Part shown: piece by piece, positions 8,175 to 17,278 of the stretch | Position numbering within the stretch: the first letter of the stretch is position 1 | Layout: every line of letters begins with the position of its first letter | Assembly: GCA_025765595.1 (NCBI GenBank) | Contig: JAIVFH010000492.1 | Span: 1-17,499 of the forward strand | DNA length: 17,499 nt | From: Obelidium mucronatum | Taxonomy: Eukaryota > Chytridiomycota > Chytridiomycetes > Chytridiales > Chytriomycetaceae | Reading direction: 5' to 3' | Position numbers and translations under genes: made by a program | The notes under the pieces: generated by a model | The model's database searches: none | The model's input: only the letters and a program-made list of their open reading frames with translations | What the model was told of the DNA's origin: nothing

Positions 8175-9436
8175 GAAACAAAAAACACCATGAAGAGACC
8201 GAGACAACCCAGTGACAGCAGCGAAGTCGCAAGCGAGCAACTTCAGAATGTCTCTACTTCACCATCAACTGTTTCAGAATCGAAGGAGGAACAACCACGG
8301 GATGATTCTGTCGTATGTCCGTAAGTGCTTCAGTTTGTTCGGTTAACTCTAAGAACATAAAGGATACCACCGGAGTGACAAAGAACATTAGCTCTCTCTC
8401 CCCTCTTTTTGAATGTATTCACGAGGCCGATTTGACCATTGATTTGGGTGACCGCGAGAGTCAAGTCAAATCTGTCTCTGAGGAGATTCTCGCTGCAATG
8501 CAGGAGGAAGTGAGCATACCTAAAGACGCAAAAGAAGTCACAGTAGTACAGCCTGCTGTCAAAAAAATATTGACTGCTGGATTGAATAAGTCTGGTGCAT
8601 TCGAAGCTGGCCTTTTCCTTGCTTCAGAAGTCGTTTTGCCCAAAGTTCATCGAACAAGTGACCGCCACAGAACCCCTCTCACGCCATATGTGCGCTTTCC
8701 ATTGACTGGAACTGCAGATTGCGCTCTCTGCTTCAGCTCTGCCGAGTTTGATCACTCTCAACCTGAAAAAGAAAAATCTTTTGGAGCAGATCCAAGTCAT
8801 CGGGACTTTCTTCTCTGTATTTTGACTATTGAAATCAAAAGATTTTTGAAGCTAATAGCAGACTGGATTGCTACAGAAAAGCTAGAACATTCTGACGGGG
8901 TGATTCAAGCATCGTCCTATATCTTGTATTGCATGTTGCGAGTCCTCCCACACCTCTCTGACGCAGAAAAAGTCGAGCTATTTGGAAACGACTTGTCCAT
9001 GTACACCTTGTTATCGACCCACATGTTTTGTATTCTCATTAAAGTCTCGCTCAGTGGGTTCCATTTGGAAGGTTGCTTTTCTGTGAAATGGAGTAACGTA
9101 CGGAGTGAAGAGAATATGGCCACTACAACTGCTCGATACATTTTGTGGGCAAAAGACTTCTTGAAAACGGCTCTTCGCTTCAAAGACGCACTGGCTAATG
9201 AGCCAAAGTACACGTGGATGCCATTGTCTGAATACGCACTTAAATTCTCCGATGAAATTCCGGACGCTGCAGTTGTGGCCACCAGCTATCAGTCGCTCAC
9301 GAATCCAGTCCTCCGCACCCTCAACGGCCGTGTTTACCGACTGTATAAGCACTATCTCTGCAACACAAAAGACTCATCAGTTGAATTGCTATTTAAAGAA
9401 CTTGAAAGAATTCGCAGTGACGCGCGGGCTGAGTTG

Positions 9437-9514
9437 GAAAAGGAGCGTGCTGATTGGGAAAAGGAGCGTGCTGATTGGGAAAAGCAGCATGCTGAGTTTG
9501 AAAAGCAACGTGCT
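9437..9514 (+). repeat. 21-bp tandem repeat encoding coiled-coil heptads
   Basis: Units at 9437-9457 and 9458-9478 are identical (encoding EKERADW); 9479-9499 and a partial fourth unit are diverged. Exact seven-residue periodicity extends the coiled coil, and the identical units suggest recent slippage. Confidence 0.85.
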
Positions 9515-9697
9515 CTACGCATTCAACACCTTGCAGAATACAACAATTTGGAAAAGGACTTGCAGATCGCTACTTTGCAGAAAAATATCTTAATCTGGAA
9601 GAATGCATCTGAAAAGGAGCTGGAAGATGCCGACAAACAATTGGAAGTGATTAAAGAGAAACTGCTGGCGTGTCAAATCGGCATGGACTTGAATGAT

Positions 9698-9742
9698 CCT
9701 CAACTGATTCCTCAACTGATTCCTCAACCGATTCCTCAGCCG
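9698..9742 (+). repeat. 12-bp tandem repeat encoding PQLI/PQPI
   Basis: Units at 9698-9709, 9710-9721, 9722-9733 and a partial at 9734-9742 encode PQLI, PQLI, PQPI and PQP. They form a proline-rich hinge between the coiled coil and the kinase lobe. Confidence 0.85.
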
Positions 9743-10320
9743 TTGGATCCGCATCCTCTGACTGGTTGGAAATTTCAGGCACCTTTTCTTTCCATGCCTT
9801 TTTACGGCCCAACGCTAGATGATGCAATGAAAACAACGTTAGCAACTCCAAAGCATGTGAAAGCCCTCCTCCAATCCCTATTAAAGTCCTCACTGCTTCC
9901 ACTCCAACAAGCCAAGTTTGCCCACATGGACTTGCGCGCCAAAAACATTTGCTTGAAGGAATCCAAAGCGACTTGGAACGATGCCATTTTGATTGACTTT
10001 GATTATTGCCAAAATTACAACCAATCCGATGGATAATTCTATTCCTCAGTACCCTCCAGAAAAAACTATTCATCCGAATAGTGATGTTTGGATGGTTGGT
10101 TATTTACTGCTGGAGTTGGGAGTTTGTGGTGAGGGTTGGGAGAAACTGGAACATCAAGTGGAAATTGAGAAATGGGATGTCTTGAGGGAAACGCGTCGTT
10201 CTGGAGGGTTTGCAGAAGCGTGGGACCTCGCTGCAAAGTGCCTCAAAGTGAACCCCGAAGAACGAGTGTCGTTTACAGAAATGAAGGAAATTGTTGATGG
10301 TTGGAAGGTATAAAAAACGC

Positions 10321-10326
10321 AATAAA
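10321..10326 (+). terminator. Polyadenylation signal AATAAA after the kinase end
   Basis: AATAAA 7 bases beyond the downstream-frame stop codon (10311-10313). Its position right after the second frame supports that frame being the true 3' end of the gene. The 3' end overlaps that of the convergent gene ending at 10365. Confidence 0.45.
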
Positions 10327-10364
10327 GTTATATTTACTCCGATGCAAACGAACGCGAATAATTT

Positions 10365-11941
10365 TTATGACATGATAACAAGGAAGGAAATAAGAGCAAC
10401 GAGAATGTTGCAACTTTCTCCGCTTGAAACCTGCAGATTGACGTTGCGTGTTTCAATTTCCGCAGGGCCAGTTGAACTGACGCGACTACGAATACTACCA
10501 CTAGCAGACCCCAGAATGACAGAAGGTACAGAAACAGCAGCCGTTGGCAAAAGAATCGAATCCACAATAGTTGTAATCGCAGTAACTGGATGCTCAACAT
10601 CTGTTTTAACAAACGTATGATATTTTGTCGGTTCAGTTGTCGCGCTTGTAAAGGGTTCGATGCTTCCAGGGCTTTGCATTGTTGCGGAACCAGTTACAGT
10701 GGTAAGTGTGGGACTAATGTATTTCGTTGTCATCCCAACCGTTGGTGAATTGATGGTTGTGACAATCGCTTGAAACACTGAGTGCAAAGAGCCTCCAATG
10801 GGACACAATGACTTCAATTTCCCAGCAATTTCGAAAATCCATTCGATTTTGAAACCGTCGTTTCTTGTGGAAATATCTTGAATTTGGATGAGAATGTTTG
10901 AATCAATGTTGATTTGAGCCAATGCAGTGATGATTTTCTGGAATACAACTGTAGTGATTGAAAACTTTGAGCAAATCTCAGCGGTGACCGCCTGTGTAAT
11001 AATTTGGAGAATCTGCGCATCGACCTCAATGGTGGTTGGCTTGCTTGGTGGCAGTGTAGGGGTAGAAATGGCGATTGTGGGAATGGGAACGGCAACGCCA
11101 TCAACTTGGATCTTGGAAATGCTCTCAAAAACAATGAATATGGGGCTTTCGACATGAAAACAGGGAAGAACCATTCCCGCAACTTGGATGGCGACTTTCA
11201 CAGAGACATTCATTTGTAATGCAATGACCTTAATGACTGCGATATCGACTTGATTGGATCCTTTTACACTGATTTGGGAGCACGCGACAATAATGTTTTG
11301 AACTGTTGAGACTTGGATTCCGATTTGAACGGATATGGATGTGATTGTCGTCACTGAGATTGTCTGAAGAACCACAGAGGGCAAGATAATTGTTCCCTGC
11401 GTTGGTCGAGGCGGTACACTTAATATTGGGATTTGATTCTGCTTGATGATTGAGATTTGCGTCATGATTCCGTGGAGTGGATGACTGGGCTTGATTCCAA
11501 CAACGGCCGTGGCACAAATTCGAATCAGAGTCTCAAATGAAATGCCAAACTTTGTGCATATCGCAGTGCACGGCTTGATCAAGTCTCCTCCAAGTTGGAT
11601 TGTATTCTACGCAGTCCCGTTTTAGAACTTTTGTGTGCCAGTTATTTTTTTCGGAAGGTGGTACTCACTAATGATTCGATAACTTCCGTACAAGTGCTGA
11701 CAGTCACGTCGCATTTACCGACAACTGTCCAGATGACAGACCCCAAGATGTCCAAACCACCACCAATGTGAAACGAACCATCTTGAAGCGTTTCGTGTTT
11801 TCCAAACAATCCTCCGAGTATTCCATGAATGGCTCCTTCCATTCCATGACTTCCGAGAATACCAAACGTTGGAACTCCGAATGCAATTTGCTGAACTACA
11901 GATATCGCCGCAAGCACAAAAAATCCAGTGTTTAATCTCAT
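10365..11941 (-). CDS. Large secreted, Ile/Val/Thr-rich, probably GPI-anchored protein
   Basis: Two exons on the minus strand, 11941-11669 and 11606-10365, joined by a 62-nt intron (GTGAGT...GTAG, phase 0); 504 aa. Residues 1-~22 are a signal peptide (MRLNTGFFVLAAISVVQQIA). A Gly-rich, His-containing segment follows (~25-65), then a Cys-containing region including CDVTVSTC and CTAIC. The middle ~300 residues are unusually rich in Ile/Val/Gln/Thr with alternating hydrophobic patterns (for example VSVKVAIQV), suggesting extended beta structure or a solenoid. A Ser/Thr-rich stalk precedes a short hydrophobic tail (NILVALISFLVIMS) that fits GPI attachment. No family is recognised. It is likely a cell-surface or wall protein. 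The gene converges with the nuclease/kinase gene, with only ~51 bases between stop codons. Confidence 0.7.
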
Positions 11942-11978
11942 AATGTGTCGTATTATAACGCGATTTGAGTATGCCTAA

Positions 11979-11987
11979 CTTATATAG
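11979..11987 (-). promoter_or_regulatory. TATA box of the large secreted-protein gene
   Basis: The minus strand reads CTATATAAG, 38-46 bases upstream of the ATG at 11941. This is consistent with a TATA box and a very short 5' leader. Confidence 0.5.
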
Positions 11988-12171
11988 AATTTCAGTCATT
12001 GTTAATTTCAGTTGATGAATTTAATTTTTTCCCAACTCACGTTATAACAAACAAGAAATGCCGATACAATTTTTCGACGGCCGACCACAGTTAGCTCAAC
12101 AAATATTAATAAATTAAGAAAGAAATAGAGACACCCATATTGAACTTGAGAGCATTTAGTTTACTGGATAT

Positions 12172-12951
12172 TCACCCATACATAAAGTCTTCGTCCTCGT
12201 CTTCCTCAAGAACCAGCCCTCTTTTCTTTGCTTCTACTTTCTGCCGCTCCTTGCGACCCCGTTCGTAAACTGCATCGTCTGTCGGAACTTCCCATCGACA
12301 GAACGGGCATGTGTTGTGTAACATGAGCCAAGGAATCAAACACTTTTTGTGGAATATGTGTTTGCAAGGAAGAGTTTTTGCAGGATCTTCTTGATCGGTT
12401 GGGTTGAATGGTTCAACGCAAATCGCGCATGGTGCTATGTTTTTTGGTTTTTTTTTTGGTTGTTGGAAGTATCAGCTTTCTGTTGAGGGAATTAAAAAAA
12501 ACCTCAACTGGATGGGCCTTTCACACTCGGAAGGTTACGAGTAAAGAACTTTGAAGCCGGCGGCTGACCTTTTGTGCCAAACTGCGCTTCTTGATTGAGT
12601 TGTGAAATCTAAGAATCGTGAGTGAGGCAAGTTGGATTGAACAATCAATAAAAGACCTACTCACCAAACCCGCCAAGACCTGCTGCTGAGGACCATCGGA
12701 CTGCACGGCAGTAGATTCTAGGATTGAGCTGAATATACTGAACGCAAATGGGTCAACACTTGGCTCCATGTAGCAAGCAGCAACAACGCCCACCTTGCTA
12801 ATCCCGCAAACGAATTAGCTGACCCTTCACTTGGATTGTTGGTTGGTCTAGACGCAGAAGCGGTGGAGGAAGAGCCCATAAAGTCATCCAAGTTTGGATT
12901 TGAGTTGACTTGATTTCTCTGGCGAAGACGAACTTTTTCCGGATCTTCCAT
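12172..12951 (-). CDS. RING-H2 E3 ubiquitin ligase (RNF115/126-like)
   Basis: Four exons on the minus strand, hand-spliced: 12951-12812, 12758-12665, 12608-12509 and 12434-12172; 198 aa. The C-terminal RING-H2 is complete: C114, C117, C135, H137, H140, C143, C154 and C157, with W147 at the E2-contact position (PCAICVEPF, PCKHIFHKKC, WLMLHNTCPFC). Before it lie QQQVLAGLISQL and PPAS...LPSVK, the layout seen just upstream of the RING in RNF115/126-type ligases. The N-terminal zinc finger of that group is not visible. A basic helix and an acidic tail (EEDEDEDFMYG) follow the RING. It would transfer ubiquitin from an E2 to substrates. Introns 2 and 3 (56 and 74 nt) are well supported by frame. 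Intron 1 (53 nt, donor GTTTGC) is uncertain; a 35-nt alternative with donor GTGGGC also keeps frame. The gene is divergent from the VOC gene. Confidence 0.82.
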
Positions 12952-13234
12952 GCTTTTATCCTCTGTTGAATCATGTTTCAGCAAGTTGTTGCTGTTATTC
13001 ACAGTGTTGATCCAAACCAAAGTATGATGCCATTTTCGCAGATCTTTTTCAGAAAGCCGCGTAATGAAATGTTAACGTTCCAGCCTTTAAAGTTTGAAGA
13101 GAATCAAGCGAAAGAATAAAGAAGCAGTGAATTATGCCCCTTTCTTTGTGCTTCGAAATCACTGTGAAATGCTTCGAAATACGAGAGCAAACATTGGTTG
13201 ACAATTACTCAATTACACCACTCAAAAGTCAAAA

Positions 13235-13682
13235 ATGGCTTCTCTGCCCTGGCCCCGCCTGCCGCCTTTCAGCGCTCTTCTTCCAGCCGTTCGATACCGC
13301 ACAGCCAGACTAACCTCGACCGCTGCGTCCCTGGCCGCGTGTCTTGCCTTCTATGGTCCCACTGGCCTTGGCCTGCCGCTGATTGGACAGTTCAGCGACG
13401 ATGCCTTCGATGGCGTCATTCTCGGAATGCCTGATCACGGACACCAGCTGGAATTTACATTCGACAAGCGCCACGCCGGCATGGATTGCAGAGCACCAAC
13501 GAAAGACAATCTGCTCGTGTTTAACAAGGAAGCAATTCAGCCGATCGTCGCAAGACTTGCTTGGAACGGGTTTGGGGAAGATTGTCGACGAGCCGGAGAA
13601 TGAATGGTGGAAGCAGAATGGAGGGGTCACAGTGGAAGGGCCAGAAGGATGGAGAATCACTCTGTTTTACGATGAGCAGTAA
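13235..13682 (+). pseudogene. YycE-like VOC/glyoxalase-fold protein with a one-base frame break
   Basis: The ATG at 13235 opens a frame that ends at a TGA (13601-13603), while conserved coding continues in the +1 frame to the TAA at 13680-13682. The break is at the GGGG run 13574-13577, where one G too many explains the shift; the two parts together span about 148 residues. N-terminal marks are RYRTAR, LAFYGPTGLGLPLIGQF, FDGVILGMPDHGHQLEFTF and NLLVFN; after the break, ENEWWKQNGG, VEGPEGWRI and LFY. This matches the single-module YycE-like members of the vicinal oxygen chelate superfamily, whose substrate is generally unknown. A normal GT-AG intron cannot bypass the break without deleting the conserved WWKQNGG segment. 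It could be a recent pseudogene or a consensus error. The 5' gap to the divergent RING gene is 283 bases. Confidence 0.72.
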
Positions 13683-13861
13683 AAAAGGCCACTATTTTCA
13701 TTGGAATCTTCCTCAATCTGATTATGTGAGTAACTTCGAGTCACGTTTCAATCGAGGCGGGATTCGAAAAACTGTCAAAGTGCAGCTGTTTACCGGAAGA
13801 AAGAATCCCCACCAAGCCCAAAATAAAATCTTGACAAAAGGCACTACAACCTTCCGACATC

Positions 13862-16732
13862 ATGCAGAGCCATTCGGCACTTGGATCAAAACTGCCTTCG
13901 GATATCAAGGCCCACGAGTGGACCGACACTGCTGTAAGGGCGCCGCAGAAAGCGTCTCCGTTCTTCGAGGATCAGTATGGTCGCAAGGTTCATTTGCGGT
14001 GAGAGAGCAATCGTGTACAGCCTCCAACTGTCTCTAATGATATGCTGCATTGAACAGAGGTGTCAATATGTGCGGCCATTCAAAGCTCCCCACCCTTCCA
14101 ATGACTGTTTCGACACACCTCAACACTGCAGATTACTTTAGCCACAAATCAATATCCTTCGTTGGGCGCCCGTTTCCATTGAGCGAGGCAGAAGAGCATT
14201 TCAGTCGAGTGAAGGGATGGGGGTTGTCATTTGTGAGGTTGCTTGTAACCTGGGAAGCCCTAGAGCATGAAGGACCAGGCATCTACGACGAAGACTTCAT
14301 CGACTACCTGATCAAGATCTTGGAAATAGCAGAAAGAAATGGCGTAAAGTGCTTTATTGATCCGCACCAGGACACGGTTTGTGTTTGTTGAACCATAAGA
14401 CACATTTGCACTCAAATCTAAAACGTTTTTTTTGTAATGTAAAGTGGAGTCGATTCTCTGGAGGAAGCGGGGCTCCTGGTATTTGAATCATTTCTCGTCT
14501 TGATTTGTCTTATATAGGTTTTTAAAAGGTTGGACATTCGAAGTGGCGGGAATGGACATGACTGCATTCGATGCAGTCGGAGCCGCACATGTTCACAACT
14601 TTAATGAGGACGTTAAGAATCCTCATCAATTCTGGCCCACAAACTATGCAAAGCTAGCATGCGCCACCATGTTCACACTCTTTTTTGGCGGCGAAGTATT
14701 TGCCCCCAACGCGAAATACCAAGGCATCAATGTATCCACATTCCTTCAAGAAAAGTATATTGCTTGTTACACTCACTTGGCTCAACGAATCAAAGCATGT
14801 AATGCTGTCGTTGGGTTTGAGTTGATGAATGAACCGCATTACGGATACATTGGATTGAAGGATTTGAAGCAATTCGATCAAAATGCGTTTTTGCATTATG
14901 GGAGATTTCCATCTCCTCTCCAAAGCTTTGCGTTGGGTAGTGGGATGGCTGTGGAAGTTGATTTCTATGTCCCTAGCTGGCCAGCTCCTTCGCGAAAGTC
15001 TGGAACCAAGCTGATGAACTCAGAAAAAAGGTCTGCTTGGTTGGAATACGGCGCGTGTGTTTGGTAACAGCTTTCATTCGAATTTGCCTGTGAGAGTTTG
15101 TTTGATAATCAAACAAAACTGTAGGAAGCAGCACGGGGTCTGGGGACTAGACGAATCAGGCAAACCAAAAGTTCTTAAACCAGACTATTTCACTAGACAT
15201 CCAGAAACTGGAAAACCAATCGATTTCTATAACGACTTTTATATGCCCTTGATGAGAAAGTACACTTCAGCAATCCACAGCGTCAACCCAGACCATTTAG
15301 TCTTTTTCGAACCCATTCCGAATGAGGATCCTCCCATTTTAAACGAAGCAGATCGAGGGCAACCAAACTTGGTCTATTCTCCCCATTGGTATGACTTGAA
15401 AGCGCTGTGGTCAAAGAGTTTTGATGAGAAGATCACTTTTGATATTCAAGCGCTTGTTAGGGTTGGTATTGCCCTTTTTTTTCGCATCCCATTTTCTTCT
15501 TTGACTTCTTCTGAAACCTTTTTTCTTCACTGAAGGGGACAAAGAGTGTATTTGGAGCAATGTATTTAGGGCGAACTGGCGCAGAACGAAATTATACAAA
15601 TCAAATGCGAAACATTATGAACACTGGTAAACTTAAAGTAGGCGACCGCCCAGTACTGATGGGGGAATGTGGAATCCCGATGGACTTTAATGAGAAAAAG
15701 GTTAAAAAACCCCTACATTTTGTATCGGCGCAATGCTTTGTCTAATTACCATCATTTTGCAGGCATATGAGACTGGAGATTATTATCGCCACAATATTTT
15801 TTTGGACGCAGTAATCAGCTCAATGGAATCAAACATGTACAACTTTACACTGTGGAATTACAATCCAGATAACGACAATGAATTCGGCGATCACTGGAAC
15901 GGCGAAGACTTTAGGTACAATTGAGAAAGTTGTTTAATCAACTTCAACACTAAATCTAAACTAAAACTCACACACGCATAGCATCTTTTCCCCAAATTCG
16001 AGCAAGCCAAACACCCCCAAAGGAACGCCTAAAATATCCGATACGCCATCCGAAACTCCTCCAATTCCAAATCCAGTTTCTCTCCACAACAAAACCACAC
16101 CGCCCATCACACCACCGCGCTCCAAGACCATTACCAAACCACAACCGGACCATGATCATGTCCCGGAATCCCCCTTTGAAATCACAGGTCGTAGTTACAC
16201 TAACGAGCCAATGGAAGGAGACCCAGTACATTCACATCATATTGGAGGCCGCGCTCTAGATGCGGCGATCCGTCCATATGCCGCCAAAATTGCAGGAACT
16301 CCTCAACTGAGTAAATTCAATCTCTCGCAACTGGTGTATACTCTTGAATTCACTACCCTCTTTGATTCGAGTCTCCCATCTGTCAAGGAACTGTTGGAGA
16401 ATGGTTCGACTGTGAAGCGCGAATTCCTAACTGAAGTGTTTCTCCCGAATTTCCACTTCAAACTGGGGAAGGGATGTGGAAAGGTTGTCGTGGAGGTTTC
16501 GGATGGAGAGTGGCGATACGATCAGGAAAGGCAGACTTTGTTGTGGCATTATGATCCGGCTTTTATTGGGCGAGGGGTGGTGTGTTCTCCGCTTGGTGAT
16601 GTTTGTACACGAGATGGAACTTTGGTTTCTCATCGGTTGGTTGTTTCTGTTATCGGGGTTCCTGTGTCGAGTTCGCCTTCGTCACAAAAAGGAGTTTGGG
16701 GGGTGGTTAAAGGACTGTACAAACGTATCTAG
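13862..16732 (+). CDS. GH5 (subfamily 12-like) steryl/ceramide beta-glucosidase
   Basis: Eight exons, hand-spliced: 13862-13998, 14058-14376, 14445-14478, 14529-15063, 15125-15461, 15536-15700, 15763-15914 and 15982-16732; 809 aa with every phase consistent and introns of 50-74 nt. This family removes glucose from ergosteryl-beta-glucoside or glucosylceramide (fungal EGCrP2/Sgl1-type). Markers in order are GRKVHLRGVN, SFVGRPFPL, LVTWEALEHEGPGIYDEDF, FIDPHQD, WSRFSGGSGAPGW, HNFNED, FELMNEP (acid/base E265), SPLQSFALGSGM, ACVW-KQHGVWG, YSPHWYD, LMGECGIP (nucleophile E498), TLWNYNPDN and GGRALDAAIRPY, then a beta-sandwich-like C-terminus. A Pro/Thr/Lys-rich linker of ~55 residues sits around 563-618. 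No signal peptide is seen, consistent with intracellular or vacuolar enzymes of this group. The exact substrate cannot be fixed from sequence. All catalytic blocks are intact. The start ATG is the least certain part. Confidence 0.92.
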
Positions 16733-17278
16733 ATTGGTTTGAGCAGTAAATCAAGTGAATAAATATTTTCTAGTGATAATTCGTTGCCACCATAAGCCTT
16801 CTAGTCAATTATGGTGCAGATCCAGAGATACGAGAGAAACCAGGGCAGTCAATTCCTGTGGAAGCCCTTACAGTCATGCATACGAAAGTGCCAGATTCAC
16901 ACATCTCCATATATCAGTGAGAATAACACCCAATTTACTCGCTGATATTTGCAAATATCTCAACAAAGTTAAGCGTCCCATTTCCTTGGGAATCCGTGCC
17001 TGCACGTTGCAAAGAGGTCTTCGACCCAATCTGATTCACACAATGATTGACTAAAGACATGTCGCTATTCCGAGTCATTTGTACCCGTATTGGTGAAGTC
17101 CCATTCAATTGCGAACCTCGAGTTGAATGCTGCTTGCTGCGTCTTTAGAAGCGAGATATCTGACTGGATGAATTCGAAGAGGGAGATGATTCTGTTCTAT
17201 TTCCGTTAAGATGTGTGATTTTGAATTCACTGTAAATAAGCGTTTGTCACTGGCTCGTCTTAATAATTCTTTATGGTT
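16733..17278. other. Intergenic stretch without a supported gene
   Basis: Contains the AATAAA of the GH5 gene (16758-16763), then ~500 bases of mixed composition. A 99-codon frame at 16755-17054 starts at GTG, overlaps the polyadenylation signal and shows no domain; other frames are short. Possibly gene remnants, but nothing is recognisable. Confidence 0.55.
16758..16763 (+). terminator. Polyadenylation signal AATAAA after the GH5 gene
   Basis: AATAAA 26 bases after the GH5 stop codon at 16730-16732. Confidence 0.4.

Larger units (their letters stand above)
8190..10313 (+). pseudogene. PD-(D/E)XK-like + coiled coil + kinase C-lobe protein, frame broken at 10034
   Basis: Best model: exon 8190-8320, intron 8321-8391 (GTAAGT...TAG), then a long exon to a TAA at 10034-10036 (591 aa). 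Coding clearly continues in the +1 frame to 10313. The N-terminus has an NLS-like KRPRQ. Residues ~150-220 show D153 (TGTADCALCF), E191-I-K193 (LTIEIKRF) and Q216 in a following helix (IQASSY), the order of a PD-(D/E)XK nuclease core. Residues ~390-470 are coiled coil with EKERADW heptads. A kinase C-lobe follows: hinge-like MPFYGPTLDDAM, catalytic loop HMDLRAKN (H555, D557) and DFD (D579) in place of DFG. After the break come PPE, SDVWMVGYLLLEL and a closing NPEERVS helix. No N-lobe glycine loop or VAIK lysine is evident. The intron choice is uncertain: a GTATGT donor at 8313 with a nearer acceptor is possible. It lies directly behind the CRN gene, so an effector-type role is inferred. The break could be real decay, a recoding site or a sequence error. 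Confidence 0.65.

Noticed and set aside
10021..10060. A spliced intron as the explanation for the kinase frame break
   Set aside because: No GT donor exists between the DFD motif and the stop; GT dinucleotides further upstream would remove the catalytic loop.
13561..14037. 158-codon + strand frame spanning the VOC gene end and the GH5 first exon
   Set aside because: It overlaps conserved coding in other frames of both genes; its own translation matches nothing and has no repeats or motifs.
15968..16231. 87-codon minus-strand frame rich in Trp/Gly
   Set aside because: Shadow of the Pro/Thr-rich linker of the GH5 gene read backwards.
16755..17054. 99-codon + strand frame after the GH5 gene
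   Set aside because: GTG start, overlaps the AATAAA signal, no recognisable domain, no neighbouring exons found.
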